The notes beneath the pieces were generated by a model. It saw only the letters and a list, made by a program, of their open reading frames with translations. It ran no database searches and was not told where the DNA came from. From Armatimonadetes bacterium Uphvl-Ar2 (GTDB lineage Bacteria > Armatimonadota > Fimbriimonadia > Fimbriimonadales > Fimbriimonadaceae): 64,000 nt of DNA. The stretch spans positions 1,674,001 to 1,738,000 of the forward strand of contig CP021424.1 in NCBI GenBank assembly GCA_002162095.1. Reading direction: 5' to 3'. Positions 19,430 through 29,676 of the stretch are shown piece by piece. The stretch's first letter is position 1, and the number at the start of each line of letters is the position of its first letter. The position numbers and the translations under genes are program-made.

Positions 19430-20910
19430 TGGAAAACACGGGTCTGGGAATCCTCTCGCTTCTGCTGGCGGTGCCGGTGCTCGGGGCCATCTTCTTGATG
19501 TTCATCCCTGAGACCTTCGAGCGCGCGATAAAGGGCGCGAGCATGGTCTTCAGCCTAGTGGCCCTCGGGGTCGCTGCCACGGTGCTCAGTCAGTTCGATG
19601 GGCGGTCGTTCCACTTCCAAATGATGGAAGCGGTGCCGTTCCTGCCCAGCATTGGCGTGCAGTGGAAGGTCGGGGTGGATGGCATCAGCATCTGGCTGGT
19701 GGTGCTCACCACGTTCCTCACGGTCGTTGCTAACTGGTTTAGCTACTACATCAAGACGCGCGTCAAAACCTACTTTGTCCTCCTGCAGTTCCTGCAAATG
19801 GCGATGCTGGGCGTTTTCGTTTCGCTGGATCTGATCCTGTTCTATGCCTTCTTCGAGGCCTCGCTGGTGCCCATGGCGCTGCTGGTCTACATCTGGGGTG
19901 GCTCGGATCGCGCCTACGCCGCGCGCAAGTTCTTCATCTACACCTTCGGGGCCAGCATCTTCATGCTCATCGGCATGATTGCCCTGGCCATGCAGATGCA
20001 AAAGGTGACGGGCGCCATGACGTTTGATCTCGTTGCGATTCAGGCGCAGGTGGCCAACGGGGCGCTGTGGGCCAACGCCATGCAGATGCAAACCGTGGTG
20101 TTCTGGACCTTCGCGGTGGCCATGATGGTCAAGTGTCCGATGTTCCCGTTCCACACATGGTTGCCGGATGCGCACACGGAAGCGCCCACGGCCGGCTCGG
20201 TCATCCTGGCGGGCGTCTTGCTTAAGATGGGCACCTTCGGGTTCCTTCGCTTCTGCTTGCCGCTCTTCCCCGAGGCTATGCAGAACGCAGTGCCGATCTT
20301 GATGACCCTTTGTGTCATCGGCATCGTGTACGGAGCCATTGTGGCGACGATGCAGGACGACGTGAAGAAACTCGTCGCCTACTCCTCCGTGGCTCACATG
20401 GGCTTTGTCATGCTCGGCATCGTCTCGCTCTCTAGCAATGGTTTGCTGGGCGGGGCTTACCAGCAACTGAACCACGGGATCAGCACGGGCGCCTTGTTCT
20501 TGCTCATCGGTTTGCTCTATGAGCGCATCCACACGCGTAAGTTCGCGGATATGGGTGGCCTGAAGGCGCAGATGCCGATCTTTGCGGCGCTGTTCCTCAT
20601 CGTGATGTTCTCCAGTGTCGGCTTGCCCGGCACCAACGGGTTCATTGGCGAGTTCTTGGCCATGATGGGCGCGTTCCAGGCCGGGATGGCGGGGGCGTTT
20701 GGCCTCAACATCTGGCTGCCGGTGATTGCCGGGACGGGCGTGGTCTTTGCCGCGGTCTACCTGCTCAAGATGTTCATGCAGGTGTTCTACGGGCCGATCA
20801 CTAACCCCGATCTGCTCCGGCTCAAGGACATCAAGACGCACGAAATCGTGCTGGTGGGCATGTTCATCGTCCTCATCTTCTGGGTGGGATTTATCCCAAC
20901 ACCTTTATGA
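19429..20910 (+). CDS. nuoM: NADH-quinone oxidoreductase subunit M
   Basis: Antiporter-like proton-pumping subunit, 493 residues with about 14 helices. Recognisable features are GVDGISIWLVVLTTFLT, the FFEASLVPMALLVYIWGG helix with the key Glu, KCPMFPFHTWLPDAHTEAP with conserved Lys, and KKLVAYSSVAHMGFVMLG. The ATG overlaps the nuoL stop by one base, and the stop overlaps a small ORF by four bases. The protein is intact and of standard length. Confidence 0.95.
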   Translation: MENTGLGILSLLLAVPVLGAIFLMFIPETFERAIKGASMVFSLVALGVAATVLSQFDGRSFHFQMMEAVPFLPSIGVQWKVGVDGISIWLVVLTTFLTVVANWFSYYIKTRVKTYFVLLQFLQMAMLGVFVSLDLILFYAFFEASLVPMALLVYIWGGSDRAYAARKFFIYTFGASIFMLIGMIALAMQMQKVTGAMTFDLVAIQAQVANGALWANAMQMQTVVFWTFAVAMMVKCPMFPFHTWLPDAHTEAPTAGSVILAGVLLKMGTFGFLRFCLPLFPEAMQNAVPILMTLCVIGIVYGAIVATMQDDVKKLVAYSSVAHMGFVMLGIVSLSSNGLLGGAYQQLNHGISTGALFLLIGLLYERIHTRKFADMGGLKAQMPIFAALFLIVMFSSVGLPGTNGFIGEFLAMMGAFQAGMAGAFGLNIWLPVIAGTGVVFAAVYLLKMFMQVFYGPITNPDLLRLKDIKTHEIVLVGMFIVLIFWVGFIPTPL

Positions 20911-21143
20911 AGCCGATGGAGAGCAGCCTGGGCGCGGCCCGCATGATGGCCGTGAACCCGCAAGGCATGCGGCCGAGTTGGAGCGAACCGCTGCACGAGA
21001 TTGACCAAGACGGCAATCTGGTGCAGGTGCTGCCGCGAGCGGAAGGTGTGGCCCTGGGTGAATACACCGTGCAACAGCAGATCGCCCCGGCGAACCACCA
21101 CTTTGAAAATCTCCGCGAACCCGCCGAGGTGGCCCAACGATGA
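20907..21143 (+). CDS. Small hypothetical protein embedded between nuoM and nuoN
   Basis: A 78-residue, soluble, mildly acidic protein (MKPMESSLGAARMMAVNPQG...). It overlaps nuoM by four bases (ATGA) and its own stop overlaps the nuoN start by four bases, so it is translationally coupled on both sides and almost certainly translated. No membrane segment or cysteine motif is visible, so it is not a displaced NuoI. The segment RPSWSEPLHEIDQDGNLVQV has no family I know. It could be an accessory or assembly factor of complex I in this lineage, or a split-off C-terminal tail of NuoM. Confidence 0.7.
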   Translation: MKPMESSLGAARMMAVNPQGMRPSWSEPLHEIDQDGNLVQVLPRAEGVALGEYTVQQQIAPANHHFENLREPAEVAQR

Positions 21144-22633
21144 ACAATTACGTGATTCCCACCATTGACTGGACGGCGGCCATGCCGGTGATTGTGGTGT
21201 TCCTCACCGGGATCGCCGCGCTTTTGGTCGAGATGTTCCGCCCCCGGCAGAACAACAACGTCATCGTGGGCATCAGCCTCACGGGTTTGGCGGTGGCGGC
21301 TTACTTGCTGGCCTCCCAGGTCGGTATGCCGGCGATCGATACGTTTGCCGGGATGATCCGCCGCGACCATCTGGGCTTGATGTTGCAACTCCTGATGGTG
21401 GTGGCCTGCGGCCTGACGTTCCTGTTTGGCGAAAACTACCTGCGCGAACGCCGCATGGCCTACGGTGAGTTCTATCCGCTGGCGATCTGGTCAACAGCGG
21501 GCGGCATGATCATGGTGGGCACCGATCACCTGCTGATGATCTTCATTGGCCTGGAAGTGCTCTCCATCTCGCTCTACTGCATGGCGGGATTGGCGCGCGA
21601 AGAGCAGCGCTCGGCCGAATCGGCGCTCAAGTATTTCTTGCTCGGTTCCTTGGCCTCGGCGTTCTTGCTGTACGGCATTGCGTTCTTTTACGGCGCGACG
21701 GGCACGCTGAGCCTGACGCAAATCGGGATGAACGGCGCGCAGATGAACATGCAGATTTTGGCGACGGCCTTCGTCTTGATTGGCCTTGGCTTCAAAGCCT
21801 CGCTGTTCCCGTTCCACATGTGGACGCCGGACGTTTACCAAGGGGCGCCGACCAACGTCAGCGCGTTTTTGGCCACCGTCTCTAAGATTGCGGCCCTCGG
21901 CCTGATGGCGCGGATGTTGCCGGTGCTGGGTCAGACGCAAGATTTCTGGTTCCCGGTGCTGTTTTGGCTGTCGATGCTCACCATGACGGTGGGGAACGTC
22001 TCGGCCATCGGCCAAACGGACCTCAAGCGCATGCTCGGCTTCTCGTCCATCGCCCACGCGGGGTACGTGATGGTGGCGCTACTGGCGCACCTCAAGAACC
22101 CGAAGGTGGTGAGCCTGGACGCGATGGTGTTCTATCTCGCGGTCTACAGCGTGGCGACCATCGGTGCCTTTGCGGTGCTGACCCTGGCGGTACGCAATGC
22201 GCAAGAAGACGCGCGGGCCTCGGCTCTGCACGGGCTGTGGAAGCGCAACCGCTTCGCGGCCGGCGCGTTCATTGTGTTCCTCATCTCGCTCATTGGCATC
22301 CCGTTCACCGGGGGCTTCTTGGGCAAGCTGCTGATCTTCCAAGGGGCGTTGCAAGCCGATTTGCTGCCGCTCGCCATCGTGCTGGGCGTCAATTCGGCGA
22401 TCAGCGTGGCCTACTACCTCTTCATGGCCAAGGCCGTGTTTGTGGATGACGAAGAGCTGACCGGTGCCCGCGTGGGCCAAACCTCGGGCGGCCTTAAGCT
22501 GACCTGTGTGGTATGTGCGGCGGCGGTCTTTGGTTCGTGGTTCTTTGGCTCCACCCTGCAAAGCCTGCTGGGCGCCCCCAACGAGGCGGCCGTCAAGGTC
22601 GAGCGGCCGGTGGTCGCGCAAACTCAACGCTAA
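21140..22633 (+). CDS. nuoN: NADH-quinone oxidoreductase subunit N
   Basis: Antiporter-like membrane subunit, 497 residues. Landmarks include FIGLEVLSISLYCMAGLARE with the conserved Glu, SAESALKYFLLGSLASAFLL with the conserved Lys, GLGFKASLFPFHMWTPDVYQ, and KRMLGFSSIAHAGYVMVAL. It is the last gene of the operon and is followed by a strong hairpin at 22655-22690. The C-terminal region ends with a short soluble tail. The ATG overlaps the end of the preceding small ORF. Confidence 0.95.
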   Translation: MNNYVIPTIDWTAAMPVIVVFLTGIAALLVEMFRPRQNNNVIVGISLTGLAVAAYLLASQVGMPAIDTFAGMIRRDHLGLMLQLLMVVACGLTFLFGENYLRERRMAYGEFYPLAIWSTAGGMIMVGTDHLLMIFIGLEVLSISLYCMAGLAREEQRSAESALKYFLLGSLASAFLLYGIAFFYGATGTLSLTQIGMNGAQMNMQILATAFVLIGLGFKASLFPFHMWTPDVYQGAPTNVSAFLATVSKIAALGLMARMLPVLGQTQDFWFPVLFWLSMLTMTVGNVSAIGQTDLKRMLGFSSIAHAGYVMVALLAHLKNPKVVSLDAMVFYLAVYSVATIGAFAVLTLAVRNAQEDARASALHGLWKRNRFAAGAFIVFLISLIGIPFTGGFLGKLLIFQGALQADLLPLAIVLGVNSAISVAYYLFMAKAVFVDDEELTGARVGQTSGGLKLTCVVCAAAVFGSWFFGSTLQSLLGAPNEAAVKVERPVVAQTQR

Positions 22634-22654
22634 GGACAGGTTTCCTTTAGCTCG

Positions 22655-22690
22655 AAGAGCGTCTTGGTTTTCAAAGACCAGGACGCTCTT
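22655..22690 (+). terminator. Terminator of the nuo operon
   Basis: Stem AAGAGCGTC-TTGGT / ACCAG-GACGCTCTT with a short A/T-rich loop, 22 bases past the nuoN stop; followed by TTCCG, so the T-tract is short. Confidence 0.75.
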
Positions 22691-22742
22691 TCCGTTACCC
22701 GCTTATGGGCAAGGGAGAGGATCTGCAGAGGGTGATGGGCAG

Positions 22743-22785
22743 AAAAAGCTCGGCCTCTCGTCCCGGAGAGGGAAGGGAGGCCGAG
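22743..22785 (-). terminator. Terminator of the chemotaxis receptor gene
   Basis: Inverted repeat CTCGGCCTC / GAGGCCGAG around a 19-base loop, followed on the minus strand by a CTTTTTCT run. It lies 24 bases past the stop of the convergent minus-strand receptor gene. Confidence 0.75.
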
Positions 22786-22808
22786 GATTTGTTTCCGAGC
22801 GATCGGCT

Positions 22809-25322
22809 TTAGGCGGCGTGGCTAATTTGGTCGAAGGCGTGTGCCTCCAACTGGAATCGGTCCACCGCTTGTTGCAGACGGCTAGCCATGGCTTCGAGTT
22901 CCTCAGCAGAGCCGCGAATCTCGACGATGGCCGAAGTGGTGCTGCCGATGCCGTGATTCACTTGTTCCACGCTGGCGGAGACCTCTTGGGCGCTGGCGCT
23001 CATTTCCTGCGCCCCGGCCGCCGATTCCTGGGCCACCGAAGCCACCCCGGCAATCGCGTTTGTCACGCTGTCCACGTTGTTCACCATCTGAGTCAGGGCC
23101 GTAGAGTTGCTTTCGGCCACATCGCGCACTTCGGCGAGAGCGTTCAGCACTACGTCCACCTTCTCGGTCACACCTTCGGCAAACTCAGCCACTTGTTCGA
23201 CCTCGTCGGCACTGGCGCGCATCACGTTCACGGTGGCGGCCACGTCGGATCGCACATCGCCAATCAGCGTCGCAATCTCTCGGGTTGCGCTTTGGGAGCG
23301 TTCGGCCAGCTTGCGGACTTCTTCGGCAACCACGGAGAAGCCTCGGCCGGCTTCACCGGCGCGGGCCGCTTCGATGGCGGCATTGAGGGCCAGCAGGTTG
23401 GTTTGCTCGGCGATGTCTTCGATCGCCTGCACAATGCTGCCAATTTGCTCGCTCTTTTCACCCAGGCGCTCGGCTTGACTGGCCGCTGAACCGATCTGCT
23501 CACGCACCTTACGGGTGCCGGTGATGGCGCGGTTCATTGCTTCGGCAGCGTCCTTCATGCCGGATTCCGTCTCGTCAATGGCGGCGTCTTGCTTAACCGA
23601 TCCGCTGCGGATCAGGTCCATCGCGCGCTGCAGTTCGTCGGCGTCTTGCGCCACCATGCTCGCGTTTTGGGCCAGCTGCTCGCTGCCGCGGGCGATTTCC
23701 ATCGCACTGCGAGTGGATTCACTGATCGCTTGCGTGACCTGCTCCACCGATTCGCCCATGTCTTGGGCGACAGCGGCCACGGTGCCGGAAGTGGCCTTCA
23801 GTGATTGGCTGTTGCCCTTCACTTCGATCGCACTCTGGCGGATTTCGCTGACCACGGAGCGCAGGTTGCCAATCATGTTGCTGAGAGCGTGGCCCAGGGC
23901 GTCATTGGCGCTGCGAGGCGTGATGTTCGCGTTCAGGTCACCCTGCCCGAGCCGGCCGGCCACGTCGCTGACGTTGCGGAGGCTGTGGACCATCCCGTTG
24001 AGGCTCGTGCCGAGCACATCCTTCTCGCTGGCCAGTTCCACATGGACCGAGGTGTCACCCTCGGCGACCTTTTCAGCCACGAAGGCCTTCTCTTGCAAGT
24101 AGGTCTTCATGGCCCGGCAGGCGTCGCTGGCTTCACCCAGTTCATCCTGGCTGACGTGCGTAATCTCGAAGTCGAGGTCACCTTGAGCCACCGTTTGGAG
24201 GCCGTTAGTGAGTGCAATGATCGGAGTGGTGAGCTTCTTGGCAAAGGCCCGACCAACGAGGAAGATAACAATCACACCCGCCGCGAGGAAGATGTACATC
24301 ATCTTGAGAATTCCGCCGTACTTGGCAAAGTATTGGGCCGCGGAGATGCGAATACCCACGCTCCAGCCCAGACCCGGATAACCCAGGGCACCGTTGGACT
24401 TGGCGATGGCCCCGGCTTGGTGATGGGATTCGCCGCGATTGCCGCCGACTTCCGAGTTGATTCTAGGCGCAAGCGTGCCAGCGGGCTTAAGACCCTTGAT
24501 CAGCTCTTGCATTTCGTCATTGGCGGCCGGGTCCTTTTCGGCCCAGTTCACGAACTTGGATTCGTTGCCTTCGAGATAGGCGTTGAACAGCAGTTGGCCG
24601 TTAGCTCCGAATAGCGTCAGTTCGCTATCGGTGAATCCTTCACTAGCCATGGAGCCGAGGTTGGACTCGAAAATGCCCTGAATCACGGCCGGGCGGGCAT
24701 AGTTTCGCCATACGCCAATCACATTGCCGGCTGCATCCTTGACGGGAGCAGTATAGCAAAGGGCATAGCCGTCGTTGCCAAGTGTTTCCGCAACGTAGTC
24801 GTATTTTTGGAAGTCGTCCACCCAGGTGCCGGTGAGGGCATCTGAATCCACGAACTTGCCACTCATGGCGTTCTGGAACCATTCTTCCTTGGCGAAGCTC
24901 TTGCTGTAGATTGACTTGGTATTGGCAGGCTTGCCATCCCAGGTGACGCTACTCACGGCCGCGACCTTCCCAGTCTTGTCCACAAACACCATCAGGTCGT
25001 AGACCGGGGTGTAGGTGGCCATATAGCTGTTCATGACGGTCACCAGTCGGTTTGTGCCGTCCGTCTTGTACCATGACTCGCGGTCTTGAACCACGGTGTT
25101 CAAGCCAAACGCTTGGACGTCACCGTACCGTTCGAATAAGTTTCGCTCGATAACCTCCATGATATTGGAAGACTTGGTGACAAGTTGGTTGTGAGCTGCA
25201 TCTTCGGACTGCTGCACGCCCTGCTTTACGATCGCGAGGCCCACCAGGATCGGGATGATCCCGAAGAGGCCCAGCATCAGGAGGACTCGTTGCTGAATTC
25301 GGAGTCGCTTCAAAATTTTCAT
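22809..25322 (-). CDS. Methyl-accepting chemotaxis protein with periplasmic Cache sensor and HAMP repeats
   Basis: About 837 residues. Membrane helix 1 is at about residues 15-35 ([20 protein letters not shown]), followed by a roughly 280-residue periplasmic Cache-type sensor, membrane helix 2 ([20 protein letters not shown]), a HAMP domain and at least one further HAMP-like unit ([20 protein letters not shown]). The cytoplasmic coiled coil has the highly conserved tip [19 protein letters not shown]. The start is set at [10 protein letters not shown]; an upstream in-frame start adds a non-hydrophobic leader. No che genes adjoin, so it would feed an array encoded elsewhere. No C-terminal pentapeptide tether for CheR/CheB is evident. 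Confidence 0.95.
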   Translation of the reverse strand: MKILKRLRIQQRVLLMLGLFGIIPILVGLAIVKQGVQQSEDAAHNQLVTKSSNIMEVIERNLFERYGDVQAFGLNTVVQDRESWYKTDGTNRLVTVMNSYMATYTPVYDLMVFVDKTGKVAAVSSVTWDGKPANTKSIYSKSFAKEEWFQNAMSGKFVDSDALTGTWVDDFQKYDYVAETLGNDGYALCYTAPVKDAAGNVIGVWRNYARPAVIQGIFESNLGSMASEGFTDSELTLFGANGQLLFNAYLEGNESKFVNWAEKDPAANDEMQELIKGLKPAGTLAPRINSEVGGNRGESHHQAGAIAKSNGALGYPGLGWSVGIRISAAQYFAKYGGILKMMYIFLAAGVIVIFLVGRAFAKKLTTPIIALTNGLQTVAQGDLDFEITHVSQDELGEASDACRAMKTYLQEKAFVAEKVAEGDTSVHVELASEKDVLGTSLNGMVHSLRNVSDVAGRLGQGDLNANITPRSANDALGHALSNMIGNLRSVVSEIRQSAIEVKGNSQSLKATSGTVAAVAQDMGESVEQVTQAISESTRSAMEIARGSEQLAQNASMVAQDADELQRAMDLIRSGSVKQDAAIDETESGMKDAAEAMNRAITGTRKVREQIGSAASQAERLGEKSEQIGSIVQAIEDIAEQTNLLALNAAIEAARAGEAGRGFSVVAEEVRKLAERSQSATREIATLIGDVRSDVAATVNVMRASADEVEQVAEFAEGVTEKVDVVLNALAEVRDVAESNSTALTQMVNNVDSVTNAIAGVASVAQESAAGAQEMSASAQEVSASVEQVNHGIGSTTSAIVEIRGSAEELEAMASRLQQAVDRFQLEAHAFDQISHAA

Positions 25323-25393
25323 GTCGATTTCGCCCGGCGCACGGCCGTCACCTAGCATTCTTGGCAGGCGAAACTCGAATCTTTACGGGGATT

Positions 25394-25430
25394 AAAAAAA
25401 AGAAACCGGACATTCTTGAAGCAGGTCCGG
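25394..25430 (-). terminator. Terminator of the rpmG-rpmF pair
   Basis: Stem CCGGAC / GTCCGG with a 13-base loop, followed on the minus strand by TTTCTTTTTTTT. It lies 28 bases past the L32 stop. Confidence 0.85.
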
Positions 25431-25457
25431 CTCCTTCGTCGCGAGACGTTTGCGAGG

Positions 25458-25646
25458 TTAAGCCTTGTCCTTGAAGCCCGGCAGCCGGCGGCCCTTGTAG
25501 TAGCCATCGGGCGAGGCGCAGTGGTTCATGCGGAACGGTTCGCCCTGCACGTTGCGGGTGGAGACCACTTCCGGCAGGTCGGTGGTCCAGTGGGTGCGCC
25601 GCTTGGTGGTGCGGGAGTGCGAGAATTTACGCTTCGGGTTCGGCAT
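25458..25646 (-). CDS. rpmF: 50S ribosomal protein L32
   Basis: 62 residues with the classic start MPNPKRKFSHSRTTKRRTHW. It has only one cysteine, so it lacks the zinc ribbon found in many L32 proteins and represents the zinc-independent form. It is the second gene of a two-gene unit, 12 bases after the L33 gene, and is followed by a clear terminator. Confidence 0.95.
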   Translation of the reverse strand: MPNPKRKFSHSRTTKRRTHWTTDLPEVVSTRNVQGEPFRMNHCASPDGYYKGRRLPGFKDKA

Positions 25647-25658
25647 CTGACTTCTTCC

Positions 25659-25826
25659 TTACTTTTCGCGGTGCAAGGTCACCTTGCGCAGGGTCGGGTT
25701 GTACTTGTTCAGTTCCAACTTCGCCTTGGTGTTATCGCGATTCTTGGTGGTGGTCACGTAATGCTTCCCGTCTTCCGTGCAGATCAAACGGATGATTTGG
25801 CGCTTTTCACCTTTCTTCTTGGCCAT
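25659..25826 (-). CDS. rpmG: 50S ribosomal protein L33
   Basis: 55 residues starting [20 protein letters not shown] and continuing with the family segment [19 protein letters not shown]. The paired CxxC motifs of the zinc form are absent (a single Cys remains), so this is the zinc-free type, matching its partner L32. An upstream in-frame start nine codons earlier is less likely because MAKK is how L33 begins. It is co-transcribed with rpmF. Confidence 0.95.
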   Translation of the reverse strand: MAKKKGEKRQIIRLICTEDGKHYVTTTKNRDNTKAKLELNKYNPTLRKVTLHREK

Positions 25827-25953
25827 GGACTGGAAACCTCGTGGTACGCCCAAGCGGGCGGACGTTCATTATGTCGGTCGAGGAGCCGAATCTGCAACCC
25901 AGGTCCCAGACCTGGGATGGTTCGGGATAGGCTATTCTGAGAGCCGCACCCTT

Positions 25954-26036
25954 GCCCGGGTGGCGAAATGGTAGACGCAGGGGACTTAAAATCCCTTGGT
26001 AGCAATACCGTGTGGGTTCGAGTCCCACCCCGGGCA
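25954..26036 (+). tRNA. tRNA-Leu (anticodon TAA)
   Basis: Acceptor GCCCGGG/CCCGGGC, anticodon loop CTTAAAA, a class II long variable arm and T-loop TTCGAGT are all visible. The 3' CCA is not encoded. Confidence 0.95.
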
Positions 26037-26056
26037 CCCCTATTTGAGAGCGCGTC

Positions 26057-27726
26057 TCAGGCCCATCGGACCTTGGTCCCCAAGAGCGTGCGGGCGTTGG
26101 CACGGGCCTCCTCGGCAATCTGCTCTCCGGCGAGCATGCGGGCGATTTCGTCCACGCGGTCCTCGCCTATGAGCTCTCGCACTTGGGTGAGCGTACGGCC
26201 TTCGTGTTCGGCCTTTTCGATGTGCAAGTGGGTGTCGGCGCGGGCCGCCATTTGCGGCAGGTGGCTGATCACCAGCACCTGGGCGTGGGCGCTGAACTCT
26301 TCAATCTTCTTGGCCACGCGAGCGGCCGCTTTTCCGCTCAGGCCGGTGTCAATTTCGTCGAAGACCACGGTCGGCACCCCGGCGCGACCGGCACTGGCGA
26401 CCTTGATGGCCAGCATGATGCGGGCGAGTTCGCCACCACTGGCGACCTTGGCGAGGGGCGGGGTTCCTCCCCAGCGTTGGCCGTGAAGTCGAACTGCACG
26501 ATGTCCGCCCCCGTCGGACTGATGGCCACGGGCTCGACGCGCACGATGAACTGCGTGCGGTCCAGGCCGAGCTCGTGAAGTTGTTCCTGCACGCGGGTGG
26601 CAAAGCGGGGCGCGGCTTCGGTGCGGATGCTGGTGAGCGCAGCGGCCTGTTGGTCCAGGGCGGTACGGGCTTCGGCTTCGGCAGCGCGCAGGCGGGTTTC
26701 GTCGGCCTCGGCGTTCTCGATGTTCAGCAGTTCCTGGGCGGCGGCGTCGCGGTAGGCCAGCACGGCTTCATCCGTTTCGCCGTATTTGCGGTGGAGATTG
26801 CGGATCAGGTCGCGGCGCTCCTGGGCTTGTTCCAGGCTGGCCGGGTCCGTATCGAGGTCGCGGGAGTAGGCGTAGAGCAGGCGCGTGGCCTCCCGCAGGG
26901 CGGTTTGGCTCTCTTCCAGCATCGCCAGGGGTTCGGTCAGCGTGTCGTCCAATTGGGCGGCGGACTCGAGGGCACTCTTCGCGCTTGCCATTGAGGTCTG
27001 CGCGTTGACTTCATCATCCGCAAGCTGGCCCAAGGCCCCCTGGATGGATTCGGCGATGCGCTGGGCGTGCTGCAGGCGGCGGTAGAGGGTCTCGATCCGC
27101 TCGTGCTCACCCACGGTTAGGGCCGCGTCGTCTATCTCCTGCACTTGGAAACGCAACAGGTCCACGCGCTGGGCGCGTTCTCGTTCATTGCGTTGCTGGT
27201 GTCTTAGGCGGTCGCGGGCGGCTTCCCAATGGGCGAAGGCTTCGGCAACGGCCTCCCGGGCCTGGTGGGCGGGCTCGCCAATCCAGTCATCCAAGAACTG
27301 CACAGGGCCAAGCGGGTCCAGCAGGGCTTGGTGGTCGTGCTGGCCGTGCAGGTCCACCAAGAGACGCCCGATTTGCTTCAGTTGCCCGGCGGTGCAGGGT
27401 TGGCCATTCACGCGGGCTTGGCTGCGGCCTTCGCGGGTGACTTCGCGCTGCAGGATGAGCGTGTCTTCGTCGGGCGAGAACCCCATGCCCCGCAGCGTCT
27501 CGGCCAAAGCGGGGCCGACTTCGACCTCCAACACCACGGTGGCGCGATGGGCGCCGGTGCGGATCATGGTCGCGTCCGCGCGCCCCCCCATTGCCAGGCC
27601 GATGGCATCAATGAGAAGCGATTTGCCCGCGCCGGTTTCGCCCGTGAGGGCGGTGAACCCAGGTGCCCAATTTACGCTGACCCGGGCCAGCGTCGCCAAA
27701 TCGGTCACTTGCAAGGCACGAATCAT
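26057..27726 (-). CDS. recN: DNA repair protein RecN, interrupted by a one-base frameshift
   Basis: SMC-like ATPase for double-strand break repair. The N-terminal half has Walker A G29-E-T-G-A-G-K-S36 and GQHDHQALLDP; a coiled coil follows. The frame breaks after FTANAGEEPRP; the expected signature (SGGELARIMLAI) and Walker B (VVFDEIDTGLSG) continue in another frame to the end. Inserting one base in the GGGG run at 26455-26458 (CCCC on the coding strand) restores LAKVASGGELARI and a 556-residue protein, the normal RecN size. An assembly error is therefore the best explanation. Start ATG 27726 begins MIRALQVTDLATL; longer in-frame extensions upstream are read-through of non-coding sequence. 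Confidence 0.9.
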
Positions 27727-27807
27727 GGAAGCTCTGGAATACCAGACGAATGACGAGGGGTTAAGGCCGCGCCCAGGCCGGACGGTGGGCCTCGTCATAA
27801 TGGGTTT

Positions 27808-29631
27808 ATGAGTGCGCCCGTGGCCTCCTATTCGTCGCAAGGACACCGATGGAATCTCCAATCTCTCTACAACGGGATTGAGGATCCGCGTCTGGATTCG
27901 GACTTTGCGGAGTCCGTGGCCGAGGCCGATGCCTTCGCCGCCGCCTACCGGGGCCGCATTGAATCGGGCCAGATCACGGCCGCTGAATTGGCCGAAGCCA
28001 TCGCCAAACTCGAGGCCTTGGTGGAGAAGTCCAGCAAGCCGGGCCTCTACGCCAGCCTGATGCACGCCGGGGACACTCAGAACCCCGCCCACGGCGCACT
28101 TTACGCCGAAACCATGGAGCGCGGTAGCGAAATCCGCGTGCGCATCATGTTCTTCTCGCTGGAGCTGCAAGCCATGGACGACGCGAAGATGGACGCCTTG
28201 ATGGCCGACCCCGCGCTGGCCAAGTACCGCCACTACCTGCAGGTCACACGCGCTTTCCGCCCCTACAAGCTCAGCGAAACCGAAGAGACTCTGCTGGAAC
28301 GCACCGCCAACACCGGGGTGCGCGCCTGGCAGCGCCTGCACGATGAACTGACAGCGGCGCACGTGTTCCACTACAAGGACCCCGCCACTGGCGAAACGGA
28401 AGAGCTGGCCCTGGAGCAAGTCGTGAACCGCCTGCGCGAAGCCAACCGCGACGTGCGCGTGGCCGCCGCTGCTGCCCTAACCGAGGGCCTGAAGGAATTG
28501 GAAAAGACCATCGCCTTCACCTACAACACCATCCTGGCGGACAAGAAGCTGGAAGACGAACTGCGCGGGTTTGCCACGCCGGAAGCCAGCCGCCATCTGG
28601 AGAACGAACTGGAAGCGGAGACGGTGGCCATCGTCACCGACCTGTGCCAAGAGCGCAGCGACCTGGTGGCCCGGTTCTACAAGACGAAGCGCCAACTGCT
28701 GGGCCTGGACGAGCTGACCCACGTGGACCGCTACGCCCCGCTCTTTGAAGCCGAAGAGCGGATTAGCTACGAAGCTGCCCGCACGATGGTGGTGGATGCC
28801 TTTGCCGCCTTCCACCCCGAGATGGGTGCGCGCGCGGACGAGTTCTTTGCCAAGAACTGGATTGATGCGGAGGCCCGCCACGGCAAGACGGGCGGCGCGT
28901 TCTGCAGCTACAACACCACCGACACCCACCCCGTGGTGCTGATGACGTACCTGGACAAGATGGGCGATGTCGGCACGCTGGCGCACGAACTGGGGCACGG
29001 GGTGCACGCCTCGCTCAGCCGCGCGCAGAGCTATGTCAACTTCCACGGCACCCTGCCGCTGGCCGAACTGGCGAGCATCTTTGGCGAAATGCTGGTGTTC
29101 GAACGGCTGGTGGCGGAAGCCAGTGACCGCGACAAGCTGGCCCTCTACGCCGAGAAGCTGGAAGGCATGTTTGCCAGCGTGCACCGCCAGGCGGCGTTCT
29201 ACCGCTTTGAGCAGACCTGCCACCGCCTGCGCCGGGAGGAAGGGGAGATCAGTGCGGAGACGTTCCGCGACCTCTACCAGGCCGAACTGCAGAGCATGTT
29301 CGAGGACGGGCTGACGCTGGGCGACGACCACAAGGTGTGGTGGACGTACATTGGCCACTTCTTCTTTGCGCCGTTCTACGTGTACGCCTACGCTTTTGGG
29401 GAACTGCTGACGCTGGCGATCTACCAGATGGCCAAGAGTGAAGGCCCCGGCTTTGCGGAGAAGTACGTGGACGTGCTGCAGCGCGGTGGTAGCGAGACGC
29501 CCGCCGAACTGATGGCGCACCTGGGCGTGGACCTGGCGTCGCCGGCGTTCTGGCAAGGCGGCTTTGCCGCGATGGAGGCCATGGTGGAGGAATTCGAAGC
29601 TCTGGCCCAGAAAGTCGGCACCAGCGCCTAA
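27808..29631 (+). CDS. M3 family oligoendopeptidase F-like metallopeptidase
   Basis: A 607-residue zinc peptidase. The active site is H393-E-L-G-H397 in LAHELGHGVHASLS, followed by the downstream Glu in ELASIFGEMLVFE. The N-terminal region (HRWNLQSLYNGIEDP) matches the PepF/oligoendopeptidase F branch, which degrades short peptides in the cytoplasm. No signal peptide is seen. It lies divergent from recN and 45 bases before pyruvate kinase, which it may share a transcript with. Confidence 0.93.
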   Translation: MSAPVASYSSQGHRWNLQSLYNGIEDPRLDSDFAESVAEADAFAAAYRGRIESGQITAAELAEAIAKLEALVEKSSKPGLYASLMHAGDTQNPAHGALYAETMERGSEIRVRIMFFSLELQAMDDAKMDALMADPALAKYRHYLQVTRAFRPYKLSETEETLLERTANTGVRAWQRLHDELTAAHVFHYKDPATGETEELALEQVVNRLREANRDVRVAAAAALTEGLKELEKTIAFTYNTILADKKLEDELRGFATPEASRHLENELEAETVAIVTDLCQERSDLVARFYKTKRQLLGLDELTHVDRYAPLFEAEERISYEAARTMVVDAFAAFHPEMGARADEFFAKNWIDAEARHGKTGGAFCSYNTTDTHPVVLMTYLDKMGDVGTLAHELGHGVHASLSRAQSYVNFHGTLPLAELASIFGEMLVFERLVAEASDRDKLALYAEKLEGMFASVHRQAAFYRFEQTCHRLRREEGEISAETFRDLYQAELQSMFEDGLTLGDDHKVWWTYIGHFFFAPFYVYAYAFGELLTLAIYQMAKSEGPGFAEKYVDVLQRGGSETPAELMAHLGVDLASPAFWQGGFAAMEAMVEEFEALAQKVGTSA

Positions 29632-29676
29632 AGCCTGCGCTGAATCGGTGGGGGCAAACGTCCGAAGATGTGACGT

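Noticed and set aside
27727-28419. N-terminal extension of the RecN frame beyond 27726
   Set aside because: It lies over the start of the M3 peptidase on the other strand; RecN begins naturally with MIRALQ at 27726.
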